64,000 nucleotides of DNA from Chryseobacterium joostei (GTDB lineage Bacteria > Bacteroidota > Bacteroidia > Flavobacteriales > Weeksellaceae): positions 3,968,001 through 4,032,000 of the forward strand of contig NZ_CP033926.1 in assembly GCF_003815775.1 (NCBI RefSeq). Direction: 5' to 3'. The notes beneath the pieces are model-generated. The model was not told where the DNA came from and made no database searches. It worked only from the letters and a program-made list of their open reading frames with translations. Positions 7,637 through 14,866 of the stretch are shown in pieces (position 1 is the first letter of the stretch; each line of letters starts with the position of its first letter). The position numbers and the translations under genes are program-made.

Positions 7637-8587
7637 ATGAGAAAACTATATGCTATCGTATGTTTAGCTCTTTTGTCAAATGCATACAAAGCACAAGAAT
7701 CACTACCATATTATCAACAGTATCTTTTGGATGGTGATTTCCTGTTCAACCCAGCTCAGTACGGTAAAACAGACTACGTACAGCTCAATGCCATTTATCA
7801 AAAGCAATTTTCAAAATTCAGCGAATCCCCAAACGTACAATCAGTGGGAATCAATGCAAACATATTCGATAGAGTAGGTGCCGGTCTAACAGTATTCAGA
7901 GACAGTAATGGAGCAGAGTCTTCAGGAGGTGTTACAGCTGGTGCTTCATATTTTATTCCTCTAAGTAGTGAGGGAGATAGAAAAGATCAGTTCTCCTTTG
8001 GTACAAGTGTAAGTTTGTATAATAGAAATTTTGATTATTCTAAAATTAATGTTGAAGAGCAGGGTGACCCATTAGTAAGAGGTGAAGAAAGTAATATCTT
8101 CATGGCTTATGCTAATTTCGGTTTGGCTGCTACTTATAAAAACCTTTTTGGAGGGGTATCTGTAAATGATATTGCACTAGGTAATGATAAGCCAATTGTA
8201 AATGGATACGAGCCGTCTCCAATTAAATTCTTCCTAAACTTAGGATATAACTGGCACATTGCCGATAATATCATGCTGACACCTGCAGCAATGATCAACC
8301 TGAATACCAACTCAACAAGAGTAATGGATTATAACCTAATGGCTACATTCTCAAACGAGATCAATGCATTCTCTTTTGGGGTAAGCTATAGAGCTGCTCA
8401 GAATAGATTTGACAGCCAACAATTAGAAATTGCTCCTATTGTTAAAGTAAGATTCAATAAATTTATGATTGGGGCTACTTATAACCTTGGATTGTCTGAT
8501 ATTCAGAAATATGGAGGAAACAGCTTCATGATTGGTCTTGGTTATAACTTCGATAACTTTATTAATGTTAGAGGATATAGATATTAA
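7637..8587 (+). CDS. PorP/SprF family type IX secretion system membrane protein
   Basis: The protein (316 residues from ATG 7637) starts with a signal peptide (MRKLYAIVCLALLSNAYKAQ) and continues with the family pattern LPYYQQYLLDGDFLFNPAQYG, seen at the N-terminus of PorP/SprF proteins. The remainder is made of alternating beta strands ending in an aromatic residue (VRGYRY), typical of an outer-membrane barrel. SprF/PorP proteins dock adhesins or gliding machinery proteins to the type IX system; many Flavobacteriia encode several copies. No gldKLMN or sprE neighbours are present, so a specific partner cannot be named. Confidence 0.9.
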   Translation: MRKLYAIVCLALLSNAYKAQESLPYYQQYLLDGDFLFNPAQYGKTDYVQLNAIYQKQFSKFSESPNVQSVGINANIFDRVGAGLTVFRDSNGAESSGGVTAGASYFIPLSSEGDRKDQFSFGTSVSLYNRNFDYSKINVEEQGDPLVRGEESNIFMAYANFGLAATYKNLFGGVSVNDIALGNDKPIVNGYEPSPIKFFLNLGYNWHIADNIMLTPAAMINLNTNSTRVMDYNLMATFSNEINAFSFGVSYRAAQNRFDSQQLEIAPIVKVRFNKFMIGATYNLGLSDIQKYGGNSFMIGLGYNFDNFINVRGYRY

Positions 8588-8612
8588 TCAATTTAATTTA
8601 AATAAATTTGAG

Positions 8613-8636
8613 CTCTGAATTTTTCAGGGTTTTTTT
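8613..8636 (+). terminator. Terminator abutting the hemW start codon
   Basis: A 7-bp stem (8613-8619 with 8623-8629, two wobble-type pairs) is followed by eight Ts, and the ATG of hemW begins at the next base after the T run. It ends the PorP/SprF transcript; if hemW is read from upstream, it must be through this hairpin. Confidence 0.7.
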
Positions 8637-9761
8637 ATGATATATATTCACATTCCGTTCTGTAAACAAAAATGCAGCTATTGTAATTTTCACTTTTCCA
8701 CTTCCTTGAATTTTAAGGACGAAATGCTCAATGCAATGAAAGCTGAAATAAAGCTTAGAAAAGATGAATTACAGAACAAGAGTCTGAAATCCTTATATTT
8801 TGGAGGCGGAACTCCTTCCATTCTTTCGGTGGATGAGATCAATTCCTTAATTGATGAGGTTTTACGTTACTTTAGTTTTGAAAAAGATATTGAAATTACA
8901 CTGGAAGCCAACCCCGATGATCTGGATAAGGCATTTTTAAAACAATTGTCAGGCACTCCGGTCAACCGTTTATCTATCGGAACCCAAAGCTTTTTTGAAG
9001 AAGATCTGAAACTGATGAACCGTGCTCATACAGCTTCAGAGGCAGAGGGCTCTATTAAGCGTGCGCAGGATTTCGGTTTTGAAAATCTAAGTATAGATTT
9101 AATTTACGGTTCACCTACCTCCAACCTTGAAATCTGGAAAGAAAATTTAAACAAAACTATTGCACTGGAAGTTCCTCATATCTCTTCCTACGCATTAACC
9201 GTTGAGCCTAAAACAGCCTTGGAAAACTGGATATCTAAGGGAAAAGTTAAAAGTCCAAGGGAAGAAGAGCAAAACAGGGAGTTTTATTACCTGTCAGACT
9301 TTTTAAAAGATAACGGTTTTGAACATTATGAAGTTTCCAACTTTGCAAAGCCAGGATTTTACTCCAGGCACAACTCCGCATATTGGAAGTATCAGGAATA
9401 CTTGGGAGTAGGTCCTTCAGCACATTCCTACAACGGATTTGATGTAAGAAGCTGGAATGTGGCCAATAATCAGCAATATATTAAAAAGCTTAATGCAAAA
9501 CTTCTGGCCAAGGAAGAGGAAATTCTTTCTTTGGAAGATCAGTTTAATGAAATGATCATGATTGGGCTACGAACAATCTGGGGAGTTGATCTGAAAAGCT
9601 TAAAAGATAAATTTAACGACAGATTTCTTGAGCATTTTCAAAATGAAATTAGACAGAAAATGAACGAGGGGATTTTAATTATTGAAGATAATAACTTAAA
9701 AATTCCTGAAAAGCATTGGTTTATGGCAGATGGAATTGCTTCTGATTTATTTATGGTTTAA
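8637..9761 (+). CDS. hemW: HemW, radical SAM heme chaperone
   Basis: HemW carries a 4Fe-4S cluster and S-adenosylmethionine and is thought to hand heme to respiratory proteins. The 374-residue protein begins directly with the radical SAM motif: Cys9, Cys13 and Cys16 in PFCKQKCSYCNF. Residue 18 is Phe, where true coproporphyrinogen oxidase HemN has a fourth cysteine, so this is the HemW branch. YFGGGTPSIL and IGTQSFFEEDL follow, and HNSAYWKYQEYLGVGPSAHSY is typical of the family. It lies immediately after a terminator and before murI. Confidence 0.94.
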   Translation: MIYIHIPFCKQKCSYCNFHFSTSLNFKDEMLNAMKAEIKLRKDELQNKSLKSLYFGGGTPSILSVDEINSLIDEVLRYFSFEKDIEITLEANPDDLDKAFLKQLSGTPVNRLSIGTQSFFEEDLKLMNRAHTASEAEGSIKRAQDFGFENLSIDLIYGSPTSNLEIWKENLNKTIALEVPHISSYALTVEPKTALENWISKGKVKSPREEEQNREFYYLSDFLKDNGFEHYEVSNFAKPGFYSRHNSAYWKYQEYLGVGPSAHSYNGFDVRSWNVANNQQYIKKLNAKLLAKEEEILSLEDQFNEMIMIGLRTIWGVDLKSLKDKFNDRFLEHFQNEIRQKMNEGILIIEDNNLKIPEKHWFMADGIASDLFMV

Positions 9762-9832
9762 TAGCTTTAAAAAAGAGCTGATTTTAGAATAAATAAACTC
9801 GTTAAACTCAAATTTTGAATCTAAAATCTTCG

Positions 9833-9840
9833 TATTTTTG
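9833..9840 (+). promoter_or_regulatory. Putative -7 box for murI
   Basis: TATTTTTG matches TAnnTTTG, with a TTG 15 bp upstream (9815-9817) as a possible -33 element. The last three bases coincide with the most upstream in-frame TTG of murI, so translation probably starts further downstream. Confidence 0.5.
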
Positions 9841-9858
9841 TATAAAATTTCAGTTCAT

Positions 9859-10689
9859 TTGAAAACTAAAAAACAAGATTACTCGCATCTTTCATCCAGC
9901 CAGCCTATCGGAATCTTTGATAGTGGAGTAGGAGGACTTACTGTAGCTAAAGAAATCAAAAGACTTCTTCCCCATGAAGACCTTATTTATTTTGGAGATA
10001 CAAAGCACCTTCCCTATGGTGAAAAATCGAAGGAAGCGATTATAGAATATTCTACAAAAATTACTAATTTCCTGCTGGAGCAGAACTGTAAAGCAATTGT
10101 AATTGCCTGTAATACGGCTACGGCAAATGCTTTAAACGAAGTTATGCAGTCTGTTGCAGGTAAAGTTCCGGTAATTGACGTTATTAATCCCGTTGCTGAA
10201 AAAGTATCCTATGAGATTCATAACAATGTAGGGGTTATTGCGACCAAGGCAACGGTGAATTCTGGTCTTTATAAAAAGAGCATCAGAAAGCATAATAAGT
10301 GGATTAAGGTTGATGAATTGGCAACTCCATTGTTGGTTCCTGCCATTGAAGAAGGTTTCAAGAACCACCCTATTACTCATGCTATTATTTATAATTATTT
10401 GAGTAACAGTAAGCTGAAAAACATTGAAACCTTAATTCTAGGTTGTACCCATTATCCTCTTTTAATAGATGAAATAAAACAATATTACGGAAACAGAGTC
10501 CGGGTTATTGACTCCCCTAATATTGTGGCTAATCATTTGAAGATTATTCTGGATAAGTACCATCTTCTTAATGATAATAATACGGCTCCGAATTACCATT
10601 TTTATCTTTCAGATATTACGAAGAACTTTGAAAAGATCTCCAAGAAATTCTTCGGTAAAACAATTGATTTAGAACTAAAAGTATTATAA
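9859..10689 (+). CDS. murI: Glutamate racemase (probable TTG start)
   Basis: MurI interconverts L- and D-glutamate for peptidoglycan synthesis. Both catalytic cysteines are visible: one in VIACNTATANA and one in LILGCTHYPL, and the N-terminal phosphate loop is IGIFDSGVGGLTVA. There is no ATG before the conserved region. Frame-compatible TTG codons are at 9838 and 9859; the first lies inside a -7 box, so 9859 is chosen (277 codons including the stop). The remaining length and the order of motifs are normal. A strong terminator follows. The gene is downstream of hemW but has its own promoter. Confidence 0.94.
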   Translation: MKTKKQDYSHLSSSQPIGIFDSGVGGLTVAKEIKRLLPHEDLIYFGDTKHLPYGEKSKEAIIEYSTKITNFLLEQNCKAIVIACNTATANALNEVMQSVAGKVPVIDVINPVAEKVSYEIHNNVGVIATKATVNSGLYKKSIRKHNKWIKVDELATPLLVPAIEEGFKNHPITHAIIYNYLSNSKLKNIETLILGCTHYPLLIDEIKQYYGNRVRVIDSPNIVANHLKIILDKYHLLNDNNTAPNYHFYLSDITKNFEKISKKFFGKTIDLELKVL

Positions 10690-10692
10690 AAT

Positions 10693-10730
10693 AAAAAGTC
10701 TGCCTCATATAGAAGCAGACTTTTTTCTTT
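10693..10730 (+). terminator. Rho-independent terminator of murI
   Basis: An 11-bp stem (10693-10703 with 10715-10725) with an 11-nt loop runs into TTTTTTC. It starts 3 bp after the murI stop codon. Confidence 0.88.
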
Positions 10731-10809
10731 ATAAATTATTATTGTAAGAATAGTGAAGCTATTTCAATACACAGTGTGCCAATCAATTTGTGACATTCGT
10801 GTTTAGAAA

Positions 10810-11409
10810 TTAAGCTTCCAGAATCACTTTTTCAGCTTTTAATCTTGTCTTTGGATTGAATTTCGGCTGATTGGCATCTGTCTCTGTTTTTTCTCCAATA
10901 GCCACTGCAAAAAGAGTTTCGTATTTTTCATTGTTTAAGATGGTATCATACTGGTCTGGCTCAATTCCCTCCATAGGGGTAGAGTCTATCCCCATATCAG
11001 CACATGCAGAAAGCAATATTCCTAATGATAAATAAACCTGATGGCCTAACCAGGCTTTAACTTCAGCCTCTCCTTTAGGCTTTACTCTGTTTTTGTAGTA
11101 ATTTACATTGCCTTCAGGAAGACTTTCCTCAATCTGTTTTTCAAAATCTTCAGGATTTTTAATAACCTGAAAAATAATCAGGTGACTGCAATCCAATACT
11201 TTTTCTTTGTTTATAAAAGAAGACTCAGCAAGCTTTGTCTTCAATTCGCCACGGCTTACAAAAATAAAGTTCCATGGTTGGCTGTTGATTGAAGATGGAC
11301 TCAGGTTAAGGATTTCTTTTAATTGAGAAATTTGTTCATCACTGATATTTCCCTGTGGGTTATACTTTTTTACAGTATACCTTGTTTTCATTTTGTTTAA
11401 AAAGTTCAT
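10810..11409 (-). CDS. Nitroreductase family oxidoreductase
   Basis: The 199-residue protein belongs to the NfsB/YodC-like FMN-dependent NAD(P)H oxidoreductases. N-terminal RYTVKKY, the FMN-binding SPSSINSQPWNFIFV, LSLGILLSACADMGIDSTPMEG and AIGEKTE near the C-terminus are family marks. Substrates may be quinones or nitro compounds; the sequence does not decide. An ATG at 11391 (MKTRYTVKKY) is an alternative start. It is divergent from an HxlR-type regulator with which it shares a symmetric operator region, closely resembling the YodB-YodC arrangement of Bacillus, so regulation by that protein is likely. Confidence 0.92.
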   Translation of the reverse strand: MNFLNKMKTRYTVKKYNPQGNISDEQISQLKEILNLSPSSINSQPWNFIFVSRGELKTKLAESSFINKEKVLDCSHLIIFQVIKNPEDFEKQIEESLPEGNVNYYKNRVKPKGEAEVKAWLGHQVYLSLGILLSACADMGIDSTPMEGIEPDQYDTILNNEKYETLFAVAIGEKTETDANQPKFNPKTRLKAEKVILEA

Positions 11410-11410
11410 A

Positions 11411-11429
11411 ATTTTATACTATCATTTTT
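11411..11429. promoter_or_regulatory. Left operator arm, nitroreductase/HxlR region
   Basis: This 19-bp element starts two bases upstream of the nitroreductase ATG and is the exact reverse complement of 11476-11494. Within it and its flank is ACTAT-N7-ATAGT (11418-11434), a small dyad. It lies just downstream of the predicted transcription start of the nitroreductase, a good position for a repressor. Confidence 0.75.
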
Positions 11430-11436
11430 ATAGTTA

Positions 11437-11444
11437 CAAAATTA
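11437..11444 (-). promoter_or_regulatory. Putative -7 box for the nitroreductase
   Basis: On the minus strand this reads TAATTTTG (TAnnTTTG), 28 bp before the ATG. It mirrors the -7 box of the divergent regulator gene. Confidence 0.6.
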
Positions 11445-11456
11445 ATTTAAGTTTAT

Positions 11457-11464
11457 TAACTTTG
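11457..11464 (+). promoter_or_regulatory. Putative -7 box for the HxlR-type regulator
   Basis: TAACTTTG matches TAnnTTTG, 28 bp before the ATG at 11493, the same distance as its mirror on the other strand. Confidence 0.6.
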
Positions 11465-11475
11465 CAATAACGGTA

Positions 11476-11494
11476 AAAAATGATAGTATAAAAT
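11476..11494. promoter_or_regulatory. Right operator arm, overlapping the regulator start codon
   Basis: This 19-bp element is the exact reverse complement of 11411-11429 and its last two bases are the first two of the regulator ATG. It would allow the HxlR protein to repress its own gene and the nitroreductase from matching sites. Confidence 0.75.
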
Positions 11495-11840
11495 GTATAC
11501 CATAGACAACAAAAATTATCCTTGCTGTACCAGTGTTACCATGAGGTTTATAGGAGGAAAGTGGAAAGCTGTAATTTTATATCATCTCATTGATGGTGCA
11601 AAGCGATATAATGAATTAAGAAAGGTGATTCCTACTATTACGGAAAGAACATTGAGCCTTCAGCTTAAACAGATGGAGGAAGATAATATTATAGATAGGA
11701 AAGTGTTTACAGAGAAACCTCCTTTAATGGTAGAATATACATTAACGGACTTTGGCAGGACTTTGCTGCCGGTTTTAGAAGAAATTACAAAATGGGGAAA
11801 AACAGCTCCTGAAATATCAAAAAAAATAATCAGGAATTAA
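11493..11840 (+). CDS. HxlR-family transcriptional regulator
   Basis: The 115-residue protein is a winged-helix HxlR/MarR-like regulator: MRFIGGKWKAVILYHLIDGAKRYNELRK, TERTLSLQLKQMEED and VEYTLTDFGRTLLP cover the recognition helix and wing. Cys10 and Cys11 (YPCC) lie where the redox-sensing cysteine of YodB/HypR-type proteins is found, so it may sense quinones or disulfide stress. It is divergent from the nitroreductase and its start codon overlaps an operator-like repeat, implying autorepression. It converges with rsmD, overlapping it by 4 bp. Confidence 0.93.
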   Translation: MYTIDNKNYPCCTSVTMRFIGGKWKAVILYHLIDGAKRYNELRKVIPTITERTLSLQLKQMEEDNIIDRKVFTEKPPLMVEYTLTDFGRTLLPVLEEITKWGKTAPEISKKIIRN

Positions 11841-11853
11841 AGCTCCTGATTAT
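11826..11853. terminator. Bidirectional hairpin inside the ends of two convergent genes
   Basis: A perfect 10-bp stem (11826-11835 with 11844-11853) with an 8-nt loop contains both stop codons. It is preceded by six As on the plus strand, which gives a T run for the minus-strand transcript, and followed by a T-rich stretch for the plus-strand one. Confidence 0.65.
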
Positions 11854-12409
11854 CTTCTTTATTTGGATTGAAAAAGCTGAAACTCACGTTTCCGTATTTT
11901 CTTGTATCTACCAGATTGGGATGTTCCAGTTTCATTCTGCTTTGGTGTTCTACAATAAGAACTCCGTTTTCCTTTAGGTATTTATTATTTAAAACCAGGG
12001 AAATCAATTCATAGTATTTTTTTTCCTCCATCTCGAAAGGAGCGTCCGAAAATACAATCTCAAAGGATTTCTTATTTCTGAATTTCTTCAGCCAGTCAAA
12101 TACATCACCTCTTTGTACATTGATCTGAAGAGACATGTCTAACTCAGAAGCTGTAGTGTTTATAAAGGACGTGTGCTTTGGGTTCATTTCTACAGAAGTT
12201 ACATTCTGACACCCTCTGGAAGCAAACTCGAAAGTAATAGAACCGATTCCGGCAAAAAGATCAAGCACAGCAATCGACTGCATGTCGTATTTGTTTTCCA
12301 GAATGCTGAATAAAGCTTCCTTGGCAAAATCTGTGGTTGGCCTTACATCAAAGTTTTTTGGGGCGGCAATTTTTTTGGCTTTCCATTTGCCTGATATTAT
12401 TCTGAACAT
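11837..12409 (-). CDS. rsmD: 16S rRNA (guanine-N2)-methyltransferase RsmD
   Basis: RsmD methylates G966 (E. coli numbering) of 16S rRNA in the 30S subunit. The 190-residue protein opens with RIISGKWKAKKIAAP and DVRPTTDFAKEALFSIL, typical of RsmD, and has the SAM-binding loop VLDLFAGIGSITFEF. The catalytic motif is SDAPF, where most RsmD proteins have DPP(F/Y). The fold and length are otherwise normal. It is transcribed after a spacer that carries heptad repeats and follows the DUF3822 gene. Confidence 0.93.
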   Translation of the reverse strand: MFRIISGKWKAKKIAAPKNFDVRPTTDFAKEALFSILENKYDMQSIAVLDLFAGIGSITFEFASRGCQNVTSVEMNPKHTSFINTTASELDMSLQINVQRGDVFDWLKKFRNKKSFEIVFSDAPFEMEEKKYYELISLVLNNKYLKENGVLIVEHQSRMKLEHPNLVDTRKYGNVSFSFFNPNKEDNQEL

Positions 12410-12412
12410 GTT

Positions 12413-12494
12413 GTATTAGGGTTTAGGTAATAGATTATAGGTAGCAATAGTTATATCCAGGATCTGAGTCCTTTTATCTGCGACCTGTAATCTA
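12413..12494. repeat. Inverted pair of heptad arrays upstream of rsmD
   Basis: The part 12413-12447 consists of 7-bp units of the type GTATTAG/GGTTTAG; 12460-12494 consists of units of the type TTATCTG/CGACCTG. The arms 12431-12446 and 12479-12494 are inverted copies at 14 of 16 positions, with a 32-nt spacer. They occupy the whole gap between rsmD and the DUF3822 gene. Confidence 0.72.
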
Positions 12495-13208
12495 GTTAAG
12501 TATAAAATTCTTGTTGGGAATATTGTCAAAAACAATTTTCAGATTTTTCACAAATTTCTGAAGCTCTGAAATAAAGGTCTCATTTTCCGTAGTTTCACCA
12601 TAGGCATAAAAGTTGGTTTCATTAATACCAAAGCCTATTTTGCTTAATGTAAACATGATGAAGTAAAGAAAGTCAACTTCAGAGTTTACATCCAGGTTGT
12701 TGTAAAGTATGATCTTTTTATTGTCAATGGCAAAAAATTCACATTGATTATGATAAAGGTTGATATGAATCTCCTTATTATTCTTATTGTTAATTGAGCT
12801 TAAAAATTTTTCTCCGGAGAAGTTAAAGTGTACCGGTATAGCCAGTTCCTTTATTTTTTTGTAATAATTCTTTGGGAAAGTGTAATAAAACTGAATATTA
12901 AATTTTTTGTTGATGGAAAGCATCAATTCTTCTTTCTCCTTATCTGTAGGAGCATTGAAAGAAATTAAGTCAAATCCCGCATCGTGGTCAGAAAAACCTT
13001 CCGGCATCAGGGTAAAATGATTCCATGCAGAAATTACCTGTATTTCATCAAATCGCTGTTTGATAAGAACTTCATCCAGTTTTTCCTCAATAAGGTTGGC
13101 AGGGGTTTCTTCAGTAACAAAATAAGACTTTTCCTCCAGAATGCTTTTGTTTTTCACAATCTGGTAGATCAATCCGTCTTTGGTAAAAAGTAAATTAAGT
13201 ACGTTCAT
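12492..13208 (-). CDS. DUF3822 family protein
   Basis: This 238-residue protein matches the Bacteroidota-specific DUF3822 type, which is regularly found next to rsmD and near coaD. The predicted fold has two actin-like/ASKHA-style halves (LNLLFTKDGLIYQIVKN at the start; KEIHINLYHNQCEFFAIDNKKIILYNNL in the second half). No catalytic motif is visible and no signal peptide. The function is unknown; conserved linkage to rsmD could mean a ribosome-related role, but that is only inference. Its last codons overlap the end of the inverted repeat ahead of rsmD. Confidence 0.82.
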   Translation of the reverse strand: MNVLNLLFTKDGLIYQIVKNKSILEEKSYFVTEETPANLIEEKLDEVLIKQRFDEIQVISAWNHFTLMPEGFSDHDAGFDLISFNAPTDKEKEELMLSINKKFNIQFYYTFPKNYYKKIKELAIPVHFNFSGEKFLSSINNKNNKEIHINLYHNQCEFFAIDNKKIILYNNLDVNSEVDFLYFIMFTLSKIGFGINETNFYAYGETTENETFISELQKFVKNLKIVFDNIPNKNFILN

Positions 13209-13226
13209 ATTTCAATTGCTGCAAAT

Positions 13227-13721
13227 TTAGTGAAATTCTACCATTACCGCACCCGATTGATGGTGAAGTATTTCCTTATTATAAAAATCAATATTAACCT
13301 GGCTTTCTAAAACATCCCGAACCATCCTCTGAAGGATTCCATCACCAATTCCGTGAACAATCTCCAGTCTCTTCAGGTTATTTCTTCTGCAAAATTCCAA
13401 TACCTCGATCAATTTTTCCTTTTGAATAAACAATCTTTCAAAACTGTCATAATCACTAGGATTCTTTACCAAATTATGAAAATGAAGGTCCAAAACCAAA
13501 TGATTTTTCTGATGTTTTTTAGAAATAATCTTTTTAGGCTCTGCCTTTCTTACCACTCTGATGTTTTCGTAAAGATCTCTATCCTTGGGAACCAGCTTTT
13601 CTTTGGGATATTGATGGGTAAAGCCGTATTCATCCTTAAAAACCACAATATTTCCCTTCACGGAAGTTACAACCCCGCCTAAATTCTCGTCCACTACAGA
13701 AACGGTATCCCCAATTTTCAT
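13227..13721 (-). CDS. Smr-domain protein
   Basis: The 164-residue protein has an N-terminal KOW/beta-barrel-like part (VSVVDENLGGVVTSVKGNIV, DEYGFTHQYPKEKLV) and a C-terminal Smr domain (VLDLHFHNLV and the hallmark EIVHGIGDGILQRMVRDVL). Smr domains nick or cleave nucleic acid; in MutS2 and related proteins the domain acts on DNA or on collided ribosomes. The LDLH and HGxG motifs are both intact. It precedes the DUF3822 gene with only an 18-bp gap, so these probably form one transcript with rsmD. Confidence 0.88.
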   Translation of the reverse strand: MKIGDTVSVVDENLGGVVTSVKGNIVVFKDEYGFTHQYPKEKLVPKDRDLYENIRVVRKAEPKKIISKKHQKNHLVLDLHFHNLVKNPSDYDSFERLFIQKEKLIEVLEFCRRNNLKRLEIVHGIGDGILQRMVRDVLESQVNIDFYNKEILHHQSGAVMVEFH

Positions 13722-13830
13722 ACTATTTAAAACCTATTCGCTCTCTTTAGCAAATGATAAACCAATCCTTTGGTTTCATTAAAATAAGATGAGCCTATTT
13801 AATCTTTGTCACTTTATATCAAGAAAGCTG

Positions 13831-14328
13831 TTAAACTCTCGGTCCCAATTCAATAATCTCGAGATCCTTAATTTCGTCACCATCTACCACAAAACGCATC
13901 ATTGTCCTCATCTTATGCCAGCCTTGTTTTCCGCAGGCTCCGGGATTTAGGTGAAGAAGATTATTCTTCTCATCATACATGGCTTTTAAAATATGGGAAT
14001 GTCCTGAAATAAATAATTTCGGGGTTTTCTCAGTAATTTCTTTTTTGGTAAGTGGAGTATATTTTCCGGGATAACCACCGATGTGAATCATCAGAACTTC
14101 CAGCTTTTCACAGAAAAAACGATTTACTTCAGGAAACTCAGAACGTATCTTGGCATTATCAATATTTCCGTAGACGCCTTTTAATGGTTTAACTTTTTCC
14201 AGCTGTTCTATAACATCTATGCTTCCAAAGTCACCACAATGCCACACTTCATCTGCCTGTGATGCATACTCTAAAATTCGATCGTCGATATAGGAGTGAG
14301 AATCGGAAAGAAGTAGTATCTTTGTCAT
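13831..14328 (-). CDS. YfcE/MJ0936-type phosphodiesterase
   Basis: The 165-residue protein is a small metallophosphoesterase. Metal-binding motifs are in order: LLSDSHSY (D and H), VWHCGDFGS (GD), GNIDN (in VYGNIDNAKI), MIHIGGYPG and SGHSHI (the GHTH-like motif). Homologues hydrolyse phosphodiesters such as bis-pNPP in vitro; the physiological substrate is unknown. It starts in a TAATG overlap with the preceding secreted-protein gene, so the two are translationally coupled. Confidence 0.93.
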   Translation of the reverse strand: MTKILLLSDSHSYIDDRILEYASQADEVWHCGDFGSIDVIEQLEKVKPLKGVYGNIDNAKIRSEFPEVNRFFCEKLEVLMIHIGGYPGKYTPLTKKEITEKTPKLFISGHSHILKAMYDEKNNLLHLNPGACGKQGWHKMRTMMRFVVDGDEIKDLEIIELGPRV

Positions 14329-14777
14329 TATCTAAGGGTTCTTTCAGTGATATTTTCATCGTATTTGTCTTTAAATACAGCAACACGTTCAGAGTTCAGC
14401 TCTCCATCGTGATTGATGACTCTTTCTTTTAGCAGCCATCTTACCAGTTTTTCCATTCCTTTTTTAGAATTCATGAAGTTGGCAATTTTAGCCATATCTG
14501 TAGATTCTATTTTGGTTTTTTCAGTCAGGAAGTTGAGGATAAAATAATCATCACTTACATATCTAGGTGTTTCATTATCCATGTATTTGTACAGCAAAAC
14601 CTCTTCATCATCTTTCATTGAAAAGAATGAGTACTGGGCTGCATTGATTTTTTCTGCTTTCAGAATTTGCTTTCCATCCAGAAGAACCTTATCATCTTTG
14701 ATGGTTACATCCTGAGAAAAATAGAAATTACAACTTATCATCAATAAAATGAAAGCTAATAATCTGTGTATTGCCAT
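14328..14777 (-). CDS. Secreted protein of unknown function
   Basis: From the ATG at 14777 the 149-residue protein has a signal peptide (MAIHRLLAFILLMISCNFYFSQ) and a short soluble domain with VLLDGKQILKAEK and LVRWLLKERVI. The cysteine in the signal region (ISCNF) is not in a good lipobox. The frame extends to a TTG at 14798, but that codon lies inside a -7 box. It is translationally coupled to the downstream phosphodiesterase. I do not recognise the family. Confidence 0.82.
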   Translation of the reverse strand: MAIHRLLAFILLMISCNFYFSQDVTIKDDKVLLDGKQILKAEKINAAQYSFFSMKDDEEVLLYKYMDNETPRYVSDDYFILNFLTEKTKIESTDMAKIANFMNSKKGMEKLVRWLLKERVINHDGELNSERVAVFKDKYDENITERTLR

Positions 14778-14795
14778 TGTAATGCTTTTAGACTG

Positions 14796-14803
14796 CAAAT
14801 ATA
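14796..14803 (-). promoter_or_regulatory. Putative -7 box for the secreted-protein/phosphodiesterase unit
   Basis: TATATTTG on the minus strand, 19 bp before the ATG at 14777. It decides the start by overlapping the alternative TTG at 14798. Confidence 0.55.
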
Positions 14804-14866
14804 AAGAAGCTTTAGTAAAAACCTATTTTGACGGGTTCAGATAATTACCCGAAACATTTCATCAGA

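Noticed and set aside
7637..8587. Part of a type IX secretion or gliding gene cluster
   Set aside because: Only a PorP/SprF-type protein is present; no gldKLMN, sprA/E/T or porX/Y homologues are nearby.
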